DNA from: Symbiodinium natans | Lineage: Eukaryota; Sar; Dinophyceae; Suessiales; Symbiodiniaceae | DNA: 64,000 nt | NCBI GenBank assembly: GCA_905221605.1 | Contig: CAJNDS010001280.1 | Coordinates: 257,501 to 321,500, forward strand | Direction of reading: 5' to 3' | In this document: positions 39,014 through 49,570 of the stretch, one piece after another | How positions within the stretch are numbered: position 1 is the first letter of the stretch | Layout of the letters: the number at the start of each line of letters is the position of its first letter | Program-made: the position numbers and the translations under genes | The notes under the pieces: generated by a model | Database searches by the model: none | What the model saw: only the letters and a program-made list of their open reading frames with translations | What the model was told of the DNA's origin: nothing

Positions 39014-40867
39014 CTATCCGCGCTGGGGTACTAACCTGATTTGTGCCACTGCTTTGTTCTCCTTGCGGGCTTCTGTAAGAGCCTGTATTCCAGCATCACC
39101 AATCTGATTCTCACGCAAGTTGATCTGCGTCACTGTCCTGTTCTCTTTGAGGGCTTCTGCAAGAGCCTGTGCTCCAGCATTTCCGATCCCATTCTCACGC
39201 AGGTTGATTTGCGTCACTGTCTCGTTCTCCTTCAGAGCTTCTGCAACAGCGCGTGCTCCAGCATCACCGATGCGATTCATACCCAGGTCGATCATTGTCA
39301 CCGTTTTGTTCCTGCGGATGGCTTGAGCCAAGGTTTGCGCCCCGACGGGTCCCAAAAATTTCCCTCCCAGCTGCAGCGCCGCCACTGCGGAGTTCTGCTT
39401 CAGGAGCTGCACCAGCAGGTCCCACTTCACCGGTGGACGAGTGGGCCGCGTCGTTGCGGTTGGTTCTGGTGCCATGTTTTGGCTCGCCGCGTTGCGCTTG
39501 TTGCCCTCAGCGATGTCCTGAATCGCAAGGACAGCATCAAGCCAGCAAGGTGGGGGATCCCGTCTTTTCAGGCTGTCTCTCACAGCATTGTCCACGTAAG
39601 GATGCACCGCCACATCCAGCAGTGTGGTGTTCTTTTTCATGGCCTCTGCAAGAGCCTGCCCGCTCTCCCACAAATTTCCAGAAACCTTGAAAGATGTGAG
39701 GCTGGAATTCTGGGGCAACACTTCTGCGACTGCAAGCAAAATCATGTCTCTTTGTCGCTCTCTTTCTATGAAGAAATCTGAAGAAGTAAACTGCAAGGCC
39801 TTCAGGGCATTGCCTGTCAACCTTGGCTTCAAAGCACTCAGCAGCTTCTCTACCACAGCGTCGCTGCACTCAAAGTTCAGCAATGCAAATGTTTCCAGAC
39901 TTTCGTAGTATGGCAGACACTCCGCCAACGCATGACAGGCATCCTGATCCAAAAACTCCAATTTGAGGTCTTTGCATGTAGTCACCTTCTCAAAAAACAC
40001 CTTCTCCTGGAGCTGACACACAGCATCAGAGTCAGATCTGTGGGTGAATTTGAGCTCATCAAGCCGCTTCCTGAACTCAACTGGCACCATCGGCACTTTG
40101 CCTTTCAAGTCTGCTTTCTCATCTTGACTGACATCAACTCTCTGATTGCCAGCGCTGTGGGCTCGAGTACTGGACCATTCGTACTCTGCCTGGCACCACC
40201 CGCGTGCCAGGTACTCATTTTGATTTCGGGTGAGTTTGTTCAGAGGAACCGCTCGGACCACGCCACTGTCTGCATCGTAGATATCCACAACGTGTCCTTC
40301 TGCCTCACGTTGCTCCCACTCTTGGTTCGAGCTGATGCTGTGCACACGCAAAGTCATGGTGTGCTCATGGCAGTAGAGCAGGTGCATATGGCCCATGCCA
40401 AGTCTGAAACTCTTGTCTTGATCCTCAGTCCGCTTGAACTGAAACAAGGACACCTGATCCAGGAAGAGCCAAACTGGAGCATCATAGGCTTCGGCATACA
40501 GCCTGGTGCAATCCGAGATGATCTGCAGCTGGTGACCACAAGGATCTGAATGCTCGCGAGACTCCCAGCAGTGAGAAACGGAACAGATCAGAGCTTCGCT
40601 GCGACCGGCTGCCCATGCTTCGACCTCTTCATGCTGAACGAGAGCTGTCCGTATGCCCATGCCCTCAGTCTCGAAGTATTTCTGTTCTGCTTCTTGCCGT
40701 CGTGGGATGACTCTTCGTGTTTCACACAAACTCCACAAGAATTCGGCACGAACAAAACGTATGTCTGCAGTGACGAGAAAACGCGCCAAATCCATAGCAT
40801 CATCTGAGCGGTACTCCACACTCTTCACCTTCACTTCCTTCTCCTCGCCGCTGCAACATCCACCCAT
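39014..40867 (-). CDS. HET-like / leucine-rich-repeat protein with lipidation-type N-terminus
   Basis: A 617-residue protein encoded without introns. It opens MGGCCSGEEK: Gly2 followed by Cys4-Cys5 is a typical myristoylation/palmitoylation signal, so membrane attachment is likely. Residues about 90-235 carry VSHCW (97-101), WLFLDQVS (133-140) and ARGWCQAEYEW (221-231). This pattern is known in dinoflagellate proteins and resembles HET/TIR-like domains, though the assignment is by eye. Residues about 500-610 hold 28-residue ribonuclease-inhibitor-type LRRs (TVTQINLRENGIGNAGAQAL and relatives), three near-perfect plus degenerate ones. No nucleotide-binding domain lies between, so it resembles an NLR lacking its NTPase. 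The frame stops (RLVPQRG) in mid-repeat, at a sequence CAG|GTTAGT on the minus strand that looks like a splice donor, so more LRR exons may follow. The ATG is 41 bp from a telomeric array. Role unknown; a sensing or scaffold role is plausible. Confidence 0.8.
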   Translation of the reverse strand: MGGCCSGEEKEVKVKSVEYRSDDAMDLARFLVTADIRFVRAEFLWSLCETRRVIPRRQEAEQKYFETEGMGIRTALVQHEEVEAWAAGRSEALICSVSHCWESREHSDPCGHQLQIISDCTRLYAEAYDAPVWLFLDQVSLFQFKRTEDQDKSFRLGMGHMHLLYCHEHTMTLRVHSISSNQEWEQREAEGHVVDIYDADSGVVRAVPLNKLTRNQNEYLARGWCQAEYEWSSTRAHSAGNQRVDVSQDEKADLKGKVPMVPVEFRKRLDELKFTHRSDSDAVCQLQEKVFFEKVTTCKDLKLEFLDQDACHALAECLPYYESLETFALLNFECSDAVVEKLLSALKPRLTGNALKALQFTSSDFFIERERQRDMILLAVAEVLPQNSSLTSFKVSGNLWESGQALAEAMKKNTTLLDVAVHPYVDNAVRDSLKRRDPPPCWLDAVLAIQDIAEGNKRNAASQNMAPEPTATTRPTRPPVKWDLLVQLLKQNSAVAALQLGGKFLGPVGAQTLAQAIRRNKTVTMIDLGMNRIGDAGARAVAEALKENETVTQINLRENGIGNAGAQALAEALKENRTVTQINLRENQIGDAGIQALTEARKENKAVAQIRLVPQRG

Positions 40868-40907
40868 GGCAGATCTCCAAAGGCTTGGCCAGGAGATTGG
40901 CCAGGAA

Positions 40908-41044
40908 GGGTTTAGGGTTTAGGGTTTAGGGTTTAGGGTTTAGGGTTTAGGGTTTAGGGTTTAGGGTTTAAGGTTTAGGGTTTAGGGTTTAGGGTTTAGG
41001 GTTTAGGGTTTAGGGTTTAGGGTTTAGGGTTTAGGGTTTAGGGT
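40908..41044 (+). repeat. Interstitial telomeric array beside the LRR gene
   Basis: About 19 TTTAGGG units. It is the last telomeric array in the window and lies 41 bp upstream of the LRR gene's ATG, that is, in its 5' region. Confidence 0.95.
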
Positions 41045-41930
41045 GTGAAACTTATCAGATTAACTATAGAGGACAAAACTGACTGGTCAAAGGAAACAGT
41101 GAGATGATAATGGGACAAAACTGGTTGGTCAGACTGGTCAAATAAGATTCGCTTGTGCCGCAACGCTTCTGAAATCAAATGCTCATGAAAAACTCGTGTT
41201 TGACATTGTTGGTCCGTCACTTCTGGGATGACCCGCTGGGTCTCGGAGGTGCGGTTTGGAGATCAAACTTGGCTCCAAGTCATGGCGGCTTCCAGGTTCC
41301 AAGCTGTATACAGAGCACGCTGAATCTACTGCCTAGGAACCCCCGAATAAAAGGCAAATACAGGGAATGTATGTTACAAATCTTCATCTTGGCTCATTTT
41401 GCAGGTGATACTTAGAGGCACACCGATCATTTCACCTGTCAAACACTTTCCGCCCCAACTTCTGAAACCGGCGACTTCAGCCGCCGTCCTTGAAAGAAGA
41501 GCGATCAACTTACGATTGGCTGTTCATACGCTTATAAGATATATGTCACTGACGAGTGTCCTCAGTGTGTATAGACTATAATGCAGCGACCTCATTACGA
41601 CTTCAACCGTTGATGGTTAGTACTGGCAGGCCATCGAGAATCACCTCAAACCCAATTTAGGACCAGGCAGTTGAAATAAGCAACTTGGAGTTGAGATAGC
41701 AGCGACTGTGAAGTCAGGGAGTTGTGTTTTTCCATGGTGAAACGACCAGAGTATACTCCCTTGTAAGGTAACACACCCAAACATTGCGATTTTCAGTGGT
41801 CAATCACCTAGACCAAATAGTTTCCCCAAATCTCAGACATCGAGTGGCCTAAACCGCCAACGCATGGGTGTTTAGAACATCTGAAACCTCACCCATTTCA
41901 ATTCCAAAGGGAGCGGATTACGAAATACCC

Positions 41931-42095
41931 AGGTGAAACCCCAACCGCCCCACCCGGAGCCCAGGTGAAACCCCAACCGCCCCGCCCAGTGAAACCCCCC
42001 AACTTCCCGCCAGGAGCCAGGTGAACTGCCCGCCAGGAGCCCAGGTGAAACCCCCCAAGTGCCCAGGAGCCCAGGTGAAACCCCCCAACTGCCCA
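41931..42095. repeat. Minisatellite, left arm (CCAGGTGAAACCCC)
   Basis: Seven copies of a 20-27 nt unit with the core AGGTGAAACCCC. This core is the reverse complement of the GGGTTTCACCT core of the right arm. Confidence 0.85.
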
Positions 42096-42129
42096 CCAGG
42101 AGCTTACCACGCGCCCTTCTGCGCCCGTT

Positions 42130-42484
42130 TCCGGGATTCACCTGCCCTCCCACGCCCCCCTTCTGGGTTTCACCTGCCCTCCTGCGGCCCGATTCCGGGT
42201 TTCACCTGCCTTTGTGCGCCCCCCCTTTTTGGGTTTCACCTGCCCTCCCGCGCCCCGATTCCCGGTTTCACCTGCCCTCTGCGCCCCCCTTCCTGGGTTT
42301 CACCTGCCCTCCCGCGCCCCGATTCCGGGTTTCACCTGCCCTGCTGCGCCCCTTTCGGGCTTTCACCTGCCCTCCCACGCCCCCCGTTTCACCTGCCCTG
42401 CTGCGCCCCGATTCCGGGTTTCACCTGCCCTCCCGCGCCCCGATTCTGGGTTTCACCCTCCTGCGCCCCGATTCCGGGTTTCAG
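42130..42484. repeat. Minisatellite, right arm (GGGTTTCACCTGCCCTCC)
   Basis: About thirteen copies of a unit of about 28 nt, GATTCCGGGTTTCACCTGCC plus CTCCCGCGCCCC, with small variants. Together with the left arm it can fold back on itself. Confidence 0.9.
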
Positions 42485-42546
42485 TGTGTAGTATAGGGAG
42501 GGTTTATGAACCAATTAACTTTTTGCGGTCACTACGGTCACATGCA

Positions 42547-44412
42547 TCACAAGTAGCCCAGTTCGCGCATCTTCTCAGCGTCCTCGCCTACCATCTTGAA
42601 AATGTAGAAGCGGTGTTTCAGCGCAATTGCATAGGCACACAGCCTCTTGAGCAGTCGCTCCCTTGGAGCCAGCTTGAGCAGCTCCCTCTCTAGCTCAATC
42701 TCGGCTGCGTTCTTGGTCATGTAGCCTTTCGGTGTTTCCGCCACCGTCCTGAGGAATGCCTCATACTTCGAGGGAAAGAGCCCTGGGGGAAAGAACCATG
42801 ACAGTCCAGCCAGCTCCTTGGGCGCAGTAGTCTCCTTGAGCGCAGTGTCGAGCGGCGCTACTGCATTTCTGTATCCCTGTTCCACTATCTGCTCAAACTC
42901 CACAGTTTTCCTCAAGGCGGCCCGGAGCATGTCTTGCAACAAGCGGAAGCTGCCACCAAAGCGGCAGTAGAAGTACTCCAGACCTGACTTCCATCGCGAC
43001 TCATCCTCTCCAAGGACCTGCTGGAGCAACTTGTGGTATTCGTCCGTGGCAACCTTCTGGAACTGCTGGAACGGGAGCCCATCTACAATCAGCATGTCTG
43101 ACATATTGTACTTCGCAGGCATCAGGTCTGCAACCGCGGAGATGCTCACCTCTATGATGAACTTCGCTCTTGGACAGTCGTAGGTCAACCTTCTTGCCAA
43201 GGCTCCAACACGGGAGGCGATGTCATCACACTCGTTGGCTGAGAAGGCATCTGCTCGGTTCCTGGTCGTGAGCGCCAAGTAGAGGATGACAGGTCCTCCT
43301 GTTGCTCTTCTGCAGTCCTCGTCCAAGATCTCCAGGAGGTCCTCAGGTAAAGAGGAAAAGTTCGGAGGCAGCTCCAAGACCTCTAGTCGCGCGCGGAGCC
43401 TAGCAGTGAGATCAAAGTCCTTGCCAGGTTCTACATCTTCCTGGAGAGGTATGATCCATCTGCCGTCCTCAGCGTACTGCCCGAGTACAGACTGAATGAG
43501 TGTTGTCTTCCCAACACCTTGCGGGCCACTGACAAGCAAGAAGGAGGGAGATTGCTTCTCTTTGGGCCCTTCCATGTCCAAGAACTCCCGGAGCATTCGC
43601 TCTGCTTCTGGCCTCTCCTCTGCTTGGTTGGCGTAAACCTTGTACTCCTTGCTCAACTTCTTTGCGGCACTCCTCATGAACTTCCGAGGGGCCCTCCGGA
43701 TGGGGGCCCTCGTGGCGATGTCATTCAGCACAGCGGTGATGGCACTACCAATTAGTAAAGGGAGCCAATTTGCTAACACCCTCAAACGCAACGCTGCGGC
43801 AATCTCTGGCAACGAGCGGCGTGTGAGCTTGCTCTGGAGGACCCTCTTGTATCTGTCCCCAGGTGCTCTAGTTCCGGCACAGAGATGCTGGCTCAGCCCC
43901 TTTCGAGGGATCACCGACGAACCATGCACAACTGGGGTCATGCACAAGTGCCCAGGGATCATGCTGAGGAATACTCCTATGCTAAGTTTTGCTTGAGGTT
44001 GTACTGCGAGGGCAAAGTATGTTAGCAACACAAAAGTGCAGGAATGAGTGTCACATATTGCGGCCGACAGCAGAGGCACCGATGCAACACCTACGACACT
44101 ATCCGACTCAAGGCATTGCAGTTGGCAGCTATCTTCATGAGCGTTGATCATATGACATTGCACACTTTTGTGGCAACAAGTAATGGTGCAACAAGTGCTT
44201 ACCTTGTCCACGAAGAGACTCAAAGCATTGCTAAACTGAACTGCTTCTCCAAGCAATGTTCTGGCTTTGAGCATGTGACGCTGTGCAGAATACTCAAAAA
44301 ACAGATGTGAAGAAATTGCGCGACCAAGCGAATATTTATTGACAAGGAACGTGTGACGCGTGCTATGAATATTAGAGTGTGAACGTAACGGGAAAAAGGA
44401 TGTGACGTTCAT
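42547..44412 (-). CDS. P-loop NTPase (AAA/STAND-like), function unknown
   Basis: Open for 621 codons. A clear Walker A motif, GPQGVGKTT, lies at residues 296-304 after a hydrophobic strand (FLLVS). The region after it (to about 480) has the alternating strand/helix pattern of an AAA/STAND-type ATPase. However, the strand where Walker B is expected reads PVILYLALT and lacks the usual acidic pair, so hydrolysis is doubtful. Residues about 214-230 (NWLPLLIGSAITAVL) form a hydrophobic segment that could be a membrane anchor. The first 200 residues are Cys-rich, unlike the rest, and read like non-coding or intronic sequence; the true start is probably downstream (for example Met151) or in an unseen exon. 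The C-terminus ends MRELGYL. Its neighbours give no functional hint. Confidence 0.65.
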   Translation of the reverse strand: MNVTSFFPLRSHSNIHSTRHTFLVNKYSLGRAISSHLFFEYSAQRHMLKARTLLGEAVQFSNALSLFVDKVSTCCTITCCHKSVQCHMINAHEDSCQLQCLESDSVVGVASVPLLSAAICDTHSCTFVLLTYFALAVQPQAKLSIGVFLSMIPGHLCMTPVVHGSSVIPRKGLSQHLCAGTRAPGDRYKRVLQSKLTRRSLPEIAAALRLRVLANWLPLLIGSAITAVLNDIATRAPIRRAPRKFMRSAAKKLSKEYKVYANQAEERPEAERMLREFLDMEGPKEKQSPSFLLVSGPQGVGKTTLIQSVLGQYAEDGRWIIPLQEDVEPGKDFDLTARLRARLEVLELPPNFSSLPEDLLEILDEDCRRATGGPVILYLALTTRNRADAFSANECDDIASRVGALARRLTYDCPRAKFIIEVSISAVADLMPAKYNMSDMLIVDGLPFQQFQKVATDEYHKLLQQVLGEDESRWKSGLEYFYCRFGGSFRLLQDMLRAALRKTVEFEQIVEQGYRNAVAPLDTALKETTAPKELAGLSWFFPPGLFPSKYEAFLRTVAETPKGYMTKNAAEIELERELLKLAPRERLLKRLCAYAIALKHRFYIFKMVGEDAEKMRELGYL

Positions 44413-45200
44413 GAATCTCTTTTCTCTCTTCTGTTTCCTTCATTTCGCTCACTATTTTATTATTATTACAAGTGAGCGCGTGAATAATCATAAATATAGT
44501 GCGCATGCATGAAATGAACAAGGAAAAGATGGGAAGAGAGAAAGGGGAAGTGAAATGAATTAAATGAACGAATTTCATGCGTCATTTTATTCCTTATAAA
44601 TTCTATCCTATTTTAATACTAATACTGCGGCCGAATTAAAGATTCGTGAAGGCCGCCCCATAATACTTTTATTATTATGCAAATTTTGTGTGTGAACGAC
44701 GCGTGAATGCGTGAATTCATTACGTTCGTTTCATTCGCTTCGTTCATTTACTTATTCACTTCGTTCACCACAAAATAGTCTTATTACGGGCGAAATAAAG
44801 CGCACGCATGCGTGAATTTATCGCGCGAACGAAAAGCCCGTAATATAATACTATAGGTGAACGAACAAGGAACCAAAAGATAGGAAAGAAGAGAGCAATA
44901 TTAATATAATTGTAAATGCATTCGTTTCGCTCTCTTCTTTTCATCAGTCTGTTCACTTCGTTCATTCAATCACTCATGTGTTCATTCGTTTCACTTCCTT
45001 CACACATTCGTTTATTGTATTCAGTTTGTTCACACGTTACGTTCATAATCTAATTATTAAAATTCACGCTTTGTTCGTTGACTCACTGCATTGTAATTTT
45101 AATATTAAATCACTCACTCACTTCTCTCATCCTTGTACGCGCTCCAAGACTCCGTAAAAAGCCTTATAATATTCATTCATGCGGCTTTTCCAAGAGCTAG
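44330..45200. other. AT-rich island with GAACG/CGTTC motif swarm
   Basis: Base composition changes abruptly to AT-rich. The stretch is packed with GTGAACG, GAATGAA, TTCGTTCA and TTCATTCG variants on both strands plus ATAATA tracts. No gene was seen. It ends near the integrase remnant. Confidence 0.7.
44782..44845. repeat. Perfect inverted repeat enclosing a 12-bp palindrome
   Basis: TATTACGGGC (44782-44791) pairs perfectly with GCCCGTAATA (44836-44845). Between them lies the palindrome CACGCATGCGTG (44803-44814). The arrangement could extrude as a cruciform. Confidence 0.85.
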
Positions 45201-45657
45201 ACCGCTATCATCCTATTCATGTGTCCAACCTTAGGATTTAGTACTGACTTCCTAGCTCACGGCAACCCAACATAGAAACCGTACCATTCATCTCTCTCAC
45301 TCTTGTTCCACAGCCTTGTTCACCCATCACACCCACTCTCTCCTTCCCAAGAAACCCACCTTTGTAACCGGGTCTAGAGAACAAGACGTACAGGAAACTA
45401 GACCCGCAGGAAGTGAACACCAGGATTAACAGGCAACTTTAGGACGTATTCATGAATCTCCAAGCGGTTTACCATTAGGAAGAGCTCTCAAGGAGCTAAG
45501 ATGGAGAAACTAGAAGCGTGAGGAATCCAGGGTCTTGATGAACGGTATATCTTGGGTGTTGTCATGATGTTCACCTTAAGACGCTGGTGATATCGGGTGA
45601 GGAGGAGCGAGGAGCTGCAGCAGCGCTTCGTCGGAACGAGGTCCAGGAACGGGACCT
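45201..45657. other. Short spacer
   Basis: No supported feature. It leads into the integrase-like frame, whose true start cannot be fixed because no ATG precedes the conserved part. Confidence 0.5.
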
Positions 45658-46170
45658 GTGGGCCAGGCGCTGCGCGGCAAGCTCGTGGACGACCGAGGGG
45701 AGCTCATCACTCTCGATTATAAACGCATGAGGCGCGTGTGGAAGCACTGGAGAAGAAGCGAAGAAGCGGCAGACTTCTCGGTCCGCGACGTGCGGAAGCT
45801 GGCACGGAGGGAATTCCCGGACCGGCCGGGCATGACCTATGCCCGGGCCGTGCGAGCTTTGCGGGACAACGTGGCCAGGCAGATTTGGCCCCCAAGCCCC
45901 GGTCTTTAGGCAAGAGTGCGGCCGAGGGCCCCAACGATCGGCTGCAAGCTGATTTGATCGACTTCAGCGTCAACACTCGGGGGGCCAACAAGTACGGGCT
46001 GATTGTCTCGGACGTTTTCACCCGAGAGGCAGTGACCAAAGCCCTGCCCGATAAGAAGACAGAGACGGTCTCGGCAGCAGCCCGGGAGATCATCCCGAAG
46101 GTGGTGGAGGAGGAGACCAATTATGTTGTGTCCACGGATCAAGGCAAAAGGCACTTCACCTCCAAGAGAA
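45658..46170 (+). pseudogene. Broken retroviral-type integrase (rve) core, transposon remnant
   Basis: Two frames read in succession. The first (45658-45909) gives an N-terminal helical piece. A frame change in the C-rich run near 45885-45905 leads to LQADLIDFS, then KYGLIVSDVF, then VVSTDQGK. These match the first Asp, the following strand, and the second Asp of the rve/DDE integrase core seen in LTR retrotransposons, Polintons and Ginger-type elements. The third acidic residue is missing, because similarity stops at about 46170, right after the second Asp. The piece is therefore frameshifted and truncated and cannot be active. No terminal repeats or partner genes were found, and the parent family is undecided. 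Confidence 0.6.
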
Positions 46171-48560
46171 AACGGCTGTCCTCCCTACTTAGGCTTCGAA
46201 AACGAACGGACAACGTTCGAACGACACACGAACGACTTTCACCACAATCCAAACACTATGTACATGCACACGCCACCTACCTTGAAGTTCAAATCACCAT
46301 CAGGACATGCTCAAGCATTGTCAGGCAATTCCAGACCGTAGATCTGGTGGCACATCTCTTAAAATTGGGTTTGAAATTCAACTCTTTCTCCACTTCCCTT
46401 TGGATGCAAAAGAAGTGGGGTACAAACTCGCTTCTAAACGCCAGAAAGTCAAGGTGCATTGCCTTTAGTAGATTGGATGCGCAAGGTCCATGTAGTGGGA
46501 AAATCAAAAAAGAAACGCAGCAGCCAAGATAAGCAACAGCTTCTTTGCAAAAATTTAGAACTACATTACGCTTGCAGCCCCAAAGGACACGAACCTGTGT
46601 GTCGATATATTGTAAGATATTTCCAATGGTCGCAGGGGCTTCACTGTCGTTAATACCTTACCGATTCTGTGAAAGTCAGTATCACGCGCAAACCCAGTGT
46701 CCCTTGGAATGGTAGACGCAGGCTCAGCAATGCCATTGAATGGGGCTTCTTGGACGGCTCCAGAAACTGGGGTCATTGAGTTCCTGAAAAGGACAAGGGT
46801 TGCAATCTTGGCAAGAAACAACCTTTCAATTGCGCTTTACCAGTTAATTAAGGTCTTCGCAACCGCTTGGCAATAAGTTTGCCACGCTGGAATTAAATCG
46901 GTAAGCGGCACCCACTTGCACTCCTAGCCTTTGATTAAAAGGTCGCTTAAGGATGTATAGACCAGGACAGCTTTCAGAGCCCTTGGGTAGAATCAATTCC
47001 CAACTATCGACGCTATGCACGTGTCATTAACATACGGCATGATGTCACATAACCACTTGTCCAGCTCGGCATCTCGAAGCATTTCCTGGGCCTTCCTCTC
47101 CCAGTAAAAAGGCATTCTTAGATGTTAGCATTGCAGCATTCCTTTCTGCAAAGCGGTCCATGAAAGCAATGGAAGGCATCTCCGCTTGGAAGGCAAGTTT
47201 TTGTGCTTCTTGTTGTTGGGCACCAGTTTCTTCCAGGGCAGATCAGGTACACCATTCACTTGCTGAGCTTACAAGGCGAGTCTTCGGTGTCCCTGATGGC
47301 TGTTGCCACATGATCGCTGGATCACAGTTTACATGTTGAGAGAAAGCGGAACTTCTTTACCAGATACAAGGCTGTTGGAGAACTCTCGCGCAGACCTACG
47401 CCATGGTTTCAAGGATGGAGACCTGCATCGGTCCTTTGCGGAATTACATTCCCACAAGCCCCCAAGCCGTGGCTGCATTCCAGAGCGTATGATAAAAATA
47501 AAGGGCTGCGCCTCTCTTCTCACTCTTACTTGCCAGCTAATATTCTTTATTATGTACCAGGCTTGGGGGGTGCCGAAGTCTTTATAATAAAGTCTTTGTC
47601 TACTGGCTTTATAAACCCTGCATTCTCAATAATGTACGCACTCGAGGAGCAACGAGTCAATAGTTTCAAGCTTGTCAGCGGAGTTCGTACGTGGGGGCAA
47701 GGACCTTATGAGCAGGGCTTCCTCTCTCTCTTATACGAGGATTCAGTAGCCCTCGCTCTTGTTTTGCCACCCTGCCCGGGCCTGATCTGCTGATGGACAA
47801 TCGTTTCTCCCAAGCAGCGCCCCCCCCGGTTGTCCATGGATACGGAGCCAAAGGAAAGCAAGTGGTTGAACGGTGGGGGCAGATCAGTCGCCTTCCGACC
47901 TTGCCCGAGGCTGGCCCCACTATGGGCGGCTCCAGAAACCAAAACGGGCGACGCGCGCCTGCGCCTCTTTCCCGGGTTACCATGTACTGGAGGAGCGACG
48001 TGCTTTCATCTTGTTTACGTATACCGGTCTGGCGTAGCCGCCCGCATGCCCACTGGACAGTTTGCTTTGCTCGCATGTGCAGCCCACTCCTTTTCCAAGG
48101 GCGAGGAGTTGCCATAGGGACAACTACTACGCTGTCGGCCTTAGTGACATGCTGGGATGATGTCTCTTCAATGCGAGTGCAGGCTGCCATCATGGAGCAG
48201 CGAGGCCCTCCACGTCGGTGCCAGCCGGGGCAGAGTCGAAGTGTTTTTTGTTTTTGGACTGACGCCCCTTTACTACATCAGTAGCACAGTAGGCCGGTCT
48301 TGTTGGGCTCGACGTAACGGGTGAAACGAAGTCAGCACGCGCAAACCACCAAAAACACCACACAACCACCCACGAAACAAAGAAACAGAAGCAACAAAGC
48401 GAGCAAAGGCGCTGAACTACTAGGTAACCCCACGCACTCAGTACTCGAAGTCGTCGTTGAAGTCCCGGTGCAATCATACAGCACAGAGCATGCGGGGAGT
48501 CGCAAAATGCGACACTGCCAGATTCTCCATCATGTAGCTACTGGTGCGACATCATTCGGC
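46171..48560. other. Gene-free stretch
   Basis: No recognisable protein, RNA or repeat family of note. Short open frames on both strands have no domain-like pattern. Confidence 0.5.
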
Positions 48561-49399
48561 TCGAACCAAGGTCATCACTCGATAGTCAGGATCCCGTACT
48601 CGTCGTCAAGGACAGATAACAGACCCGCATTGGCAAAGGGATGGTACAGGTCAGACTCCCCAAAGGAGAGGAAAGACGTGCGTATGCCCCATGTGGTCAG
48701 CCAGTGGGGACTTAACAGCAAGAACAATCAAGGCAAGACCGGCCCAGGGCACTCCATGGTGGTCAGCCAATGGAGCAGCCCCGAGCGAAAGGTCCTCCTC
48801 TCACCCTGGCTTGCAGCTGCGCCCACCTAGATAGATGTCCGCGCACAAGCACAGTTTCATCAGACAGCCAAAGGGGAGGCCACACACGCAAGCCCGAAAG
48901 CTCGCCGGGGTCTCGGAGACTGCAATCTGGTAGGCAATGGTCCCTCCAGAGCCCAAGCCAATCGTCGGCAAGGAGATGTGAGGGCTCACATCACTTTGGC
49001 AGCCTGCAAGAGCGCTAAGATCTCCGTGGTATACACAGCTTTCGTCCAGGCGACGCCGTCAGGTAGCATCCAGGCGGGCGGAGATCCTGCCTGTCCTGCC
49101 ACAGGCCAAGCACAGGCGATGATGGCCCTCTTGAAGGCCAAGTTACTCCACAGGTGTTCGATGGCTCCTGGCCAGGGCAATAGGTGCATGTTCTCCACAT
49201 AGAAGTGCCCGCAACCTGGGAGAGGCAGCACCGCCGCATTGGCCTCTCCAGAGCCGATATTCGGCCGTCAGGATCCCGTACCCGTCGTCCAGGACAGATA
49301 ACAGACCCGCAGTGGCAAATCAGACCCCAAAGGAGAGAAAAGACGTGCTGATGCCCCATGGTGGTCAGCCAGTGGGGACTTAACAGCAAGAACTATCCA
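48561..49399. repeat. Tandem repeat family (unit about 668 bp), left of the retroelement
   Basis: One unit and part of the next. The segment around 48570-48725 recurs at about 49255-49390, and the landmark CTTAACAGCAAGAAC repeats 668 bp apart. The family resumes at 58587 on the other side of the YR element, showing that the element interrupted it. A minus-strand open stretch (49231-48986) might be a relic of a protein, but I recognise no domain. Confidence 0.8.
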
Positions 49400-49570
49400 G
49401 TTCTATAAACTAGTTGTGCTTGCTAGCGGTATAGCCGGAGGCTTCAAAAGGCTACGAGCTTCGCTCCACGCTTTGTTTTCTCTGGAGTGCCGGAAATCCT
49501 CACCAACGTCCACTCGAGGAAACAGCTAACGTGCACACAACAGGTTGATGGGTGGGACCAAGTTACCCCA
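49400..49570 (-). repeat. Split direct repeat B2 (outer 3' end)
   Basis: 171 bp identical to B1 (50030-50200). Its outer edge at 49400 is the junction with the interrupted tandem repeat. Confidence 0.95.

Larger units (their letters stand above)
41045..42546. other. Intergenic region with an inverted minisatellite
   Basis: No gene. Near 41070-41145 a GACAAAACTG..TGGTCAAA motif is repeated. From about 41931 to 42484 two minisatellite arms of opposite orientation face each other. Confidence 0.65.

Noticed and set aside
39041-40549. Plus-strand frames of up to 246 codons across the LRR gene
   Set aside because: They are antisense shadows of the LRR and HET-like coding sequence.
48986-49231. 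Possible protein relic in the 668-bp repeat family (minus strand)
   Set aside because: 81 codons with plausible composition but no recognisable motif, and neighbouring copies do not extend it. I kept it only as a remark.
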